From Gallionella sp. (GTDB taxonomy: Bacteria; Pseudomonadota; Gammaproteobacteria; Burkholderiales; Gallionellaceae): DNA of 8,566 nucleotides. Position numbers and translations under genes: made by a program. Location: the NCBI GenBank assembly GCA_024654105.1, contig JANLID010000393.1, positions 1-8,566 of the forward strand. The letters run 5' to 3'. Shown here in pieces: positions 1 through 5,550 of the stretch. The notes under the pieces were generated by a model. That model was not told the DNA's origin. It saw nothing but the letters and a program-made list of their open reading frames with translations, and did no database searches. Numbering within the stretch: position 1 is the stretch's first letter; each line of letters starts with the position of its first letter.

Positions 1-695
1 CTTTCCGGGTAAGGGTTCATGTTGGCCAGTTGCGCGATCAATCCGGCGCGTTGCGTGAGGCTCTCACCCATGCCGACGATGCCGCCGCTACAGATATTCA
101 TCCCGGCATTGCGCACCCGCTCCAGCGTATCCAGCCGGTCCTGATAATCGCGTGTGCTGATGATGTTGCCGTAAAATTCCGGCGCAGTATCCAGATTGTG
201 GTTGTAGTAATCCAGCCCGGCAGCGCGCAATTGCTCGGTTTGCTCATCATTCAACATACCCAGCGTCGCACAGGTTTCCATCCCCAGGCCGCGCACCGCT
301 TTGACCATTTCCACGACGCTGGCCATGTCCTCGTCGCTGGGTTCGCGCCATGCCGCACCCATACAAAAGCGCCCGGCGCCTTTTTGCTGTGCGGCACGCG
401 CGGCCTCCACCACTGCGCTCACCTCAAGCATCTTGCGGTCTTCCACACCGGTGGAATTAAATGCCGATTGCGGGCAATAGCCGCAATCCTCGGTGCAACC
501 ACCAGATTTGATCGACAGCAAGGTGGAAAGCTGCATCGCATTCGGGTCAAAATGCTCGCGATGAATTTGCTGCGCGCGGTACAGCAGGTCGGCGAATGGC
601 AGTTTGAACAGGGCTTCCACATCGGACACGCTCCAGCGTTGTGGCGTAGCAGTTTTCTTGGCGGGACGAATAAATTCTTTGGTCTGGGTATTCAT
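1..695 (-). CDS. bioB: Biotin synthase BioB, 5' part (231 codons, cut by left window edge)
   Basis: This is a radical-SAM enzyme that inserts sulfur into dethiobiotin in the last step of biotin synthesis in the cytosol. The minus strand from an ATG at 693-695 reads open to base 3, giving 231 codons of an expected roughly 320-350, so the 3' third lies outside. The radical-SAM cluster motif CTEDCGYC gives C67, C71 and C74, preceded by the typical STLLSIKSGG stretch. C111, C142 and C202 lie at the same offset (+14) from the known E. coli [2Fe-2S] ligands C97, C128 and C188. The substrate-site motif YNHNLDT is at 164-170. The expected fourth ligand (E. coli R260) would fall outside the window. 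No strong Shine-Dalgarno sequence precedes the ATG (AAGCTGCC only), but the N-terminus looks native. It is divergent from comF, with a palindromic repeat between them. The family assignment is very secure. Confidence 0.97.
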   Translation of the reverse strand, partial: MNTQTKEFIRPAKKTATPQRWSVSDVEALFKLPFADLLYRAQQIHREHFDPNAMQLSTLLSIKSGGCTEDCGYCPQSAFNSTGVEDRKMLEVSAVVEAARAAQQKGAGRFCMGAAWREPSDEDMASVVEMVKAVRGLGMETCATLGMLNDEQTEQLRAAGLDYYNHNLDTAPEFYGNIISTRDYQDRLDTLERVRNAGMNICSGGIVGMGESLTQRAGLIAQLANMNPYPE

Positions 696-737
696 GGCAG
701 CTTAATTCTAATTTGCGTTATAAATGATAATGATATG

Positions 738-849
738 GTAGGGTGCGTTCTACGCACCATAACCAATGACTTGGCTGTCGTTTTTGGACAGCCTAGTCAG
801 ATGGCTAGCAGCTTCACCAGATGGCAATGGTGCGTAGAACGCACCCTAC
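738..849. repeat. REPIN-like element: perfect 23-base inverted repeat, two REP hairpins around a spacer
   Basis: Bases 738-760 and 827-849 are perfect reverse complements over 23 bases. Each arm is also a hairpin by itself (GGTGCGT, loop TCT, ACGCACC), so the unit can fold either as two small hairpins or as one long cruciform of about 112 bases. The 66-base spacer contains a further hairpin, GGCTGTC (773-779) with GACAGCC (787-793) around a T-rich loop. Two inverted REP sequences of this size match the REPIN layout known to be mobilised by RAYT transposases; no such transposase is in this window. The outer sequence GTAGGGTGCG is of a type I recall as common in proteobacterial intergenic repeats. 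It fills most of the 206-base gap between the divergent bioB and comF starts, and no convincing promoter is visible in the remaining bases on either side. Confidence 0.8.
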
Positions 850-901
850 GTATGATTCGGGGTGAACGAAAGCGGCGCATCATCCTTGAAAGGGCGGTAG
901 T

Positions 902-1627
902 TTGTCAATTTTACGCAGCACTATTTTGAACATCCGTACAGAAATTAAGCGGATACTACCCACCCAGCCCTGCGTGCTATGCGGCAGCATGAGTCGTGAC
1001 GGGCTGTGGTGCGCATCCTGCGACGGCGCTTTGCCCTGTCTTGATGCGGCGCATTGTCCAAGCTGCGCCCTGCCGACGCCAGGTGGTGAAATATGCGGGC
1101 AATGCCTGAAACATCCGCCGTTATTCGCCCGTACCACTGCCGTGTTCGGCTACAGCTTCCCGCTCGATAAGCTGGTCCAGGCAATGAAATACGGCGAGCA
1201 GCTCGCCCTGGCACCCGCCTTTGCAGAAAAGCTGGCGCGCCGCATCGATCCCGCCAATTTGCCGGATTGCGTCATTCCGATGCCGCTGCACCCGAACAAA
1301 CTGCGCGAGCGCGGCTTCAATCAATCACAACTGCTCGCCGCCAAAATCGCCCGCGAATTTGATCTTGAACTGCTGCCGCATGCCTGCCGGCGGGTGCGCG
1401 ACACCTCACCGCAATCTGCCTTGCCGTGGAAGGAGCGCAAGAAAAACGTACACGGTGCGTTTTGTTGCGATGCAGATTTAACCGGAAAACGCGTCGCGCT
1501 GGTGGATGACGTACTGACCACCGGCGCCAGCCTGAATGCGCTCGCCGAAACGGTGCAGAAACGTGGCGCGGTTGAGATCAGCGCGTGGGTGGTGGCGAGG
1601 ACGCTGCCGCGCTCAGAAAACAGATGA
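902..1627 (+). CDS. comF: ComF-family protein (amidophosphoribosyltransferase-like, four CxxC zinc motifs)
   Basis: This 241-residue cytoplasmic protein belongs to the ComF/GntX family, linked to natural DNA uptake and handling of incoming single-stranded DNA. It has an N-terminal zinc region with four CxxC pairs (C24/C27, C37/C40, C52/C55, C65/C68). The conserved MKYGE is at 95-99 and RGFNQS at 137-142. The phosphoribosyltransferase PRPP loop VALVDDVLTTGAS is at 198-210 with its two acidic residues. The chosen start is TTG at 902, preceded by GAAAGGG seven bases upstream; no ATG or GTG occurs in frame before the first CxxC pair. The family usually ends soon after the ART-like motif (232-234 here), and the last residues (SENR) and TGA stop fall inside the downstream heptamer repeat, so the native 3' end was probably overwritten. 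It converges on mshN. It is not part of the pilus operon, though both relate to surface or DNA-uptake biology. No dedicated promoter is recognised. Confidence 0.92.
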   Translation: MSILRSTILNIRTEIKRILPTQPCVLCGSMSRDGLWCASCDGALPCLDAAHCPSCALPTPGGEICGQCLKHPPLFARTTAVFGYSFPLDKLVQAMKYGEQLALAPAFAEKLARRIDPANLPDCVIPMPLHPNKLRERGFNQSQLLAAKIAREFDLELLPHACRRVRDTSPQSALPWKERKKNVHGAFCCDADLTGKRVALVDDVLTTGASLNALAETVQKRGAVEISAWVVARTLPRSENR

Positions 1628-1728
1628 CAGAGGGCAGAATTTGTGTGCCGCTGCGCGGCGTAGTTAAAAAATCGCGGCGCAGCCGCGACAACACCTCTGT
1701 CTTCTATCTTCTGTCATCTGCCCTCTGA
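1613..1728. repeat. Heptamer-armed palindromic repeat, copy A (between convergent comF and mshN)
   Basis: Outer arms of 19 bases (1613-1631 and 1710-1728) are inverted copies matching at 16 of 19 positions. They are built from variants of a 7-base unit (CAGATGA/CAGAGGG on the left, TCTGTCA/TCTGCCC on the right). The core carries hairpin 1, GCCGC-TGC-GCGGC (1647-1659), and hairpin 2, TCGCGGC-GCA-GCCGCGA (1672-1688). It shares the 19-base string TTGTGTGCCGCTGCGCGGC (1641-1659) with the copy at 5917-6046, which lies in the opposite orientation. It overlaps the last comF codons and stop on the left and ends 3 bases past the mshN stop on the right. There is no open reading frame for a transposase, so it would be a non-autonomous, MITE-like or REP-like element. 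No obvious target duplication is seen. Confidence 0.8.
1666..1688 (-). terminator. Intrinsic terminator of the msh operon, formed by repeat copy A
   Basis: Read on the minus strand, a 7-bp GC-rich stem TCGCGGC/GCCGCGA with a three-base loop is followed directly by TTTTTT (A1666-1671 on the plus strand). It begins 43 bases after the mshN stop. This is a textbook rho-independent layout for transcripts coming from the msh genes. On the plus strand no T-run follows either hairpin, so it should be weaker or inactive for comF transcripts. Confidence 0.78.
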
Positions 1729-1731
1729 AAA

Positions 1732-2889
1732 TCAAAGTTCTTTGATTTTCATCTGCACAAACGCCCGCAACTCGGGGCTGAGTGTTTGCGACTCGAGCGC
1801 GCGTCTGTATGCATCCCGGGCATCATCAGTACGCTGCGCCGCCTGCAAGGAAATGCCGTAGCCCATCAGCCAGATGCCGTTATCCGGAACAAGTTGCAGC
1901 GCAATCTGGTAATGAGTAATTGCTTCCTTTTGCCGGTTCTGGCGCTGCAGCAATGCAGCAAAAAACGCGTGATAATCGGCCTGCCGTTCCGCCTGGATCA
2001 AGGTTTTTTCCAGTGTTGCCGTTGCCAGTTCAACCGCGCCGCGCTCCACCTGCAAACGCGCCAGCAGCATGGCGAATCCGGTGCGCTCGGGCTTTACCCC
2101 TAGTCCGTCCTGCAACACACGCTCGGCCTCCGCGCCGCGCTTCCCTTCCAGCAGCAAAGCGACCAGCGCCTGGCGCGCCGCATCATGCCCCGCATCCAGC
2201 CGCAACGCCGCCTCATAACCCGCCAGCGCATCGGCGATACGCCCCTGCTGCATCAATGCAACCGCCTTGCGAAATTCCGCATCGGCATGTTGTGCAGGGC
2301 TGATTTGTTTCAGCGGCAACGTGTCCCCCGATGGCTGAACGGCAGTTTTCTCATCGGTACTGGCGACTTGTGCCGGCGGCGGCATGCCCGATTTCCTGTT
2401 TGACTTTGCCGGCGCGCCTGCCGCTGGTATAACTTTTGCTGAGTCTTGCCGATGGTCTGCAGAAGCAGAGCTTGCCGCAAGCCCTTCAACCCCGCCTGGC
2501 GCAACACTGTTTTTCGATTCCCGCAGGCTGGAAGGCAACGGTATCGAACTCAATTCAAAACTCAACCGCGAGGCGGGCAAAAGCATCTCCACCACCTGTG
2601 GCTCCTCGATTGCGTTTGAAACGGCGTGAGGTGGAACAGCGGAGGCCGGCGCAACGGCCGCTATGACAGATGGCCGGTATTGCGCGACGCTCATTGCCAC
2701 AACATCCGGTTTACGCGACTGTATCCATTGCCACACGGCAACTCCGATTGCCAGCACCAACCCCAGCATCAGCAACGGCATGGCGGACTTGCGCTTGATA
2801 GACGGTACGGCGCGCACCATGGTCTGCTCTGGCGCGCCATGCGCACCACGCTGTTCGAGCTGATTAAGCACCTGGTTGATGACACTCAT
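1732..2889 (-). CDS. mshN: MSHA pilus biogenesis protein MshN (TM segment, linker, TPR domain)
   Basis: This 385-residue inner-membrane protein has a periplasmic tetratricopeptide domain and is thought to help assemble the MSHA type IV pilus. I chose the ATG at 2887-2889 because MSVINQVLNQLEQRG is the usual MshN opening and the ATG overlaps the mshM stop as ATGA. The open frame extends 23 codons upstream, but that extension lies inside mshM. Domains: a short cytoplasmic N-terminus with basic residues (I31-K34), one membrane helix at about 38-56, a long Ala/Pro/Ser linker at about 60-200, then TPR-like helical repeats from about 203 to 370 (A-x-x-x-Y-x-x-A-L patterns at 221-229 and 323-331). 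The ribosome site is weak, consistent with coupling to mshM. It is the last gene of the operon; the terminator lies just downstream. In canonical MSHA loci mshE follows, but here it does not. Confidence 0.9.
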   Translation of the reverse strand: MSVINQVLNQLEQRGAHGAPEQTMVRAVPSIKRKSAMPLLMLGLVLAIGVAVWQWIQSRKPDVVAMSVAQYRPSVIAAVAPASAVPPHAVSNAIEEPQVVEMLLPASRLSFELSSIPLPSSLRESKNSVAPGGVEGLAASSASADHRQDSAKVIPAAGAPAKSNRKSGMPPPAQVASTDEKTAVQPSGDTLPLKQISPAQHADAEFRKAVALMQQGRIADALAGYEAALRLDAGHDAARQALVALLLEGKRGAEAERVLQDGLGVKPERTGFAMLLARLQVERGAVELATATLEKTLIQAERQADYHAFFAALLQRQNRQKEAITHYQIALQLVPDNGIWLMGYGISLQAAQRTDDARDAYRRALESQTLSPELRAFVQMKIKEL

Positions 2890-3836
2890 TGCAACACTAT
2901 CCAGGCGACAACCAATGAAGTGGCCACTGCCACGCCAGCCAGCACCCAGGGTAACCAATCGCGACGCACTTCCGGCGTATCGGCTGCCGCATCACGAATG
3001 TGTTTGGGCAACACCTGCTGCCTGCCTTCACCAAACGCCAGCATCAACGCCTTGTGCGCGATGATATTGACCAGCCGCGGCGTGCCGCCGGTGATGCGAT
3101 GCAGTTTGCTCACCGCGCCCCGACTGAATAATGTCTCACCGGCAAATCCGGCGATCCCCAAACGATGCCGCAAATAACGCTCCAGCTCATCCCCGTTCAA
3201 TCCATGCAGATCGCACTGAAAGCTGATGCGCTGACGCAATTGACGTATTGAATGGTGGCGCAACCGCTCGTTCAATTCCGGCTGACCAAACAACACTACC
3301 TGCAACAGCTTGCGTTTCTCGGTTTCGAGATTGGTCAGCAAGCGCAATACTTCCAGACTTTCCAGCGGCATCGCCTGCGCCTCATCCAGGCACACCAGCG
3401 CGCGCTGCCCGTTGCGCGCACAATCCAGCAGGGCGCGCGTCAAGCCTTTCAGCAACAGATGCTGATCGACATCTTTCTCCAGCGGGACACGGAACTCCTC
3501 CGCCAATGCCAGCAACAGGCTGCGCGGCTCGAGGTACGGGTTGGGAATATAAGCGGTGATAAAGCGCGGCGCGGACGGCGCATCGACCGCCTGATCCTGC
3601 GTGCCGATCAGCGTGGTAGCCTGCCGCCCCTGATTCAGCGTAGCGAGGAACTTGCGGCACAGCAATGTTTTACCATGGCCCACCTCGCCGGTGATCTTGA
3701 TGAACCCCTCGCCATTGCGCGCCGCGACCAGCAAAGTATTGAGCGCCTCCTGATAGCTGGTGCAGGCGAAGAAAAAACTGGTATCGGGAGTCAGTCCGAA
3801 GGGTGGTTCACGTAAGCCGAAGTGTCGTAGATACAT
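2886..3836 (-). CDS. mshM: MSHA biogenesis AAA ATPase MshM (ExeA/GspA-like)
   Basis: This 316-residue ATPase of the ExeA/GspA type is expected at the inner membrane; in related systems such proteins help the secretin cross or insert through the cell wall. The N-terminus MYLRHFGLREPPFGLTPD is the family signature. Walker A GEVGHGKT is at 50-57 and Walker B ALVCLDEAQ at 146-154. A sensor-like VVLFGQPELNERL is at 180-192 and an arginine-rich RQRISF at 201-206, followed by the helical lid region to about 285. A single C-terminal membrane helix is predicted at about 295-314, after which the protein ends. Compared with ExeA it lacks a long periplasmic peptidoglycan-binding extension, which is normal for MshM. 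The start lies 1 base after the mshL stop (TGA-G-ATG), and the stop overlaps the mshN ATG as ATGA. The assignment is firm. Confidence 0.94.
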   Translation of the reverse strand: MYLRHFGLREPPFGLTPDTSFFFACTSYQEALNTLLVAARNGEGFIKITGEVGHGKTLLCRKFLATLNQGRQATTLIGTQDQAVDAPSAPRFITAYIPNPYLEPRSLLLALAEEFRVPLEKDVDQHLLLKGLTRALLDCARNGQRALVCLDEAQAMPLESLEVLRLLTNLETEKRKLLQVVLFGQPELNERLRHHSIRQLRQRISFQCDLHGLNGDELERYLRHRLGIAGFAGETLFSRGAVSKLHRITGGTPRLVNIIAHKALMLAFGEGRQQVLPKHIRDAAADTPEVRRDWLPWVLAGVAVATSLVVAWIVLQ

Positions 3837-3837
3837 C

Positions 3838-5550
3838 TCACTGCTTGGCAGCAGAACCCGTCATGCCGTTGAAGCGGTCACGGCTGTGCGTGATGTCATC
3901 CGACCAATCCTTGTCGCTATCTACAACGGTTGGCTTCAACAGAATCACCAGCTCGCGCTTCTCATTGCGCTTATTGGTTTGCCCGAATAGCGGACTCTTC
4001 GACAAACCGGGCAAACCGGACTGATCGTCAAAAGTCGCCTGGCGCATCAGCCCGCCGATGGCGACAATTTGTCCGTCCCTGGCGCGCACGATGCTGTCGG
4101 TTTCGGAGACCGAGCTGGAGGCCAGCGGCAGATTCAGTACCCCGCCGACACCGCCCACATCCACGGTTTTGTTTACCGTGCTGACCAAACTCACCGAAGG
4201 ATGGATATGCAAAATAATCTCATTGTTCTGGTCGATACGCGGCGTCACGTCCAGAGCAATGCCGGAAAAGAATGGTTGCAGCGTCACGCTCGGAGTGGAA
4301 GTGGTTGCCGTACCGGTGGTGGTAGTGGTGGAAACATTGGTGACAAAGAACTCATCCGTCCCCACTTTCAGCACCGCCTTCTGGTTGTTCAGCGTAGCGA
4401 TGCGCGGACTGGACAATACATGCACATTGCCCTGCGACTCCAGGAAACTCAATAGCGCGGCAAAGTTATTGGTTTGAAATGCCATGCCGAACATCGTTCC
4501 CGCAGTTGCAGCGTTTGCAGCGTTGCTAATCAAGGTGGCGCCCGGTATTGCCGAGAGTGTCTGATTGGAAATCGCGGTGGCCGTCCCATTTGCCGCATTG
4601 GCACTCAGTGTCGTTCCGGGGCCTATTTGCCCGAATGACCCCCTGCTTGTCGGGCTGGTTTTTAGATTGCCGAAGCCGGCCCAATTTACGCCGGACTGAT
4701 AACCATCGTTCAACTGCACCTCGACGATCTTCGCTTCAAGGATCACCTGCCGTTCAATGGAAATCTGCGATGCCTTGAGATAAGCCGTGACATTCTTCAG
4801 TTCATCCGGCATGGCGCGTACCACGATCACGCCCGACATCGGGCTCACTACCACGCTGCGCCCCTTTTCATTACCGACGATTGCTTGCAGCGATTTACTC
4901 AACTCATCCCAGAAGTCGGCGCTGCTGGTCATAGTCACCTTGCTGCTATCCTGGGCGCGGCCTGTGCCGCCCGTTGTAGTAGTCGAAGTTGTGGTGCTCG
5001 TTGAACCGCCCGTAGAGTTATCCGAAACCGAGCCGGACGTGACGCGCAACGAGGAAGTCCCTGAGCGCAACCCGGTCAGATAATTCACCTGAAAAATCCG
5101 CATCTGCACGGTTAACGGCTGGATGTAAATGCGCGAGCCGTCCAGTTTGTAATCGTAGCCGTACATCTCGTGGATCGCTTCCAGCGCTTCAAACACCGTG
5201 ACATCCTTGAGGTTGAGCGAGATGTTGCCGCTGACCTCGGGGTGCAGCAACATGCTGTAGCGCGTGCCGGAAACGATGGCCATGAACACCTGGTTGACCG
5301 GCGTATTGTTCACCGTCAAATCGAATTTCGTTTCAAGCGGCTTGTTTTCCACATTCGGCATGATGGCTGACAGTGGCGGCAATAATGCACTGCTTACGGC
5401 ATCAGGCTTGCTCGGTTGCACGCTGTCTTGCGCAACCTGATTCATTTCGCGCTGGATGACTTCCGCTGTCTGGTTCTTGCTGCCCGGCATGGCGCAGCCC
5501 GCCAGCATGGATGACATAAGACAGACATAAGACAGAACCAGAATTCTCAT
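3838..5550 (-). CDS. mshL: MSHA pilus outer-membrane secretin MshL (PilQ/GspD family lipoprotein)
   Basis: This 570-residue secretin forms the multimeric outer-membrane channel for the MSHA pilus. The lipobox LAGC at 16-19 (C19 lipidated, A at +2, so outer-membrane sorting) follows a short hydrophobic signal peptide. An STN/N0-type domain lies at about 74-145 and includes VSGNISLNLKDVT (106-118). A second N-domain spans about 150-265, interrupted by a Ser/Thr/Gly tract (179-197). The secretin domain runs from about 265 to 540, with VHVLSSPRIATLNNQKA (376-392), RDGQIVAIGGLM (491-502) and the gate/membrane segment SGLPGLSKSPLFG (511-523), ending in ELVILLKPTVV. A second Thr-rich insert lies at 407-420. 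The ATG overlaps the mshK stop (ATGA) and has a strong AAGGAG site. Length and architecture fit the family. Confidence 0.96.
   Translation of the reverse strand: MRILVLSYVCLMSSMLAGCAMPGSKNQTAEVIQREMNQVAQDSVQPSKPDAVSSALLPPLSAIMPNVENKPLETKFDLTVNNTPVNQVFMAIVSGTRYSMLLHPEVSGNISLNLKDVTVFEALEAIHEMYGYDYKLDGSRIYIQPLTVQMRIFQVNYLTGLRSGTSSLRVTSGSVSDNSTGGSTSTTTSTTTTGGTGRAQDSSKVTMTSSADFWDELSKSLQAIVGNEKGRSVVVSPMSGVIVVRAMPDELKNVTAYLKASQISIERQVILEAKIVEVQLNDGYQSGVNWAGFGNLKTSPTSRGSFGQIGPGTTLSANAANGTATAISNQTLSAIPGATLISNAANAATAGTMFGMAFQTNNFAALLSFLESQGNVHVLSSPRIATLNNQKAVLKVGTDEFFVTNVSTTTTTGTATTSTPSVTLQPFFSGIALDVTPRIDQNNEIILHIHPSVSLVSTVNKTVDVGGVGGVLNLPLASSSVSETDSIVRARDGQIVAIGGLMRQATFDDQSGLPGLSKSPLFGQTNKRNEKRELVILLKPTVVDSDKDWSDDITHSRDRFNGMTGSAAKQ

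Noticed and set aside
696..737. bioB promoter (TAGAAT as -10 on the minus strand)
   Set aside because: The -10-like hexamer is good but no acceptable -35 lies at 15-19 bases, and the region is AT-rich enough to give chance matches.
30..929. Long plus-strand open frame (299 codons) opposite bioB
   Set aside because: It is the antisense shadow of the certain bioB frame, runs through the REPIN-like repeat into comF, and resembles no family.
1613..1728. Degenerate insertion sequence carrying a transposase
   Set aside because: The elements are 116-130 bases long and contain no coding capacity or clear target duplication, so only a non-autonomous repeat can be supported.
2890..2958. Longer N-terminus for MshN starting at 2958
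   Set aside because: The 23 extra codons lie inside mshM in another frame. MSVINQVLNQLEQRG at 2889 is the usual MshN start and gives the ATGA overlap seen elsewhere in the operon.
3252..3815. Plus-strand 187-codon frame opposite mshM
   Set aside because: Antisense shadow of an unambiguous ATPase gene, with no domain signature of its own.
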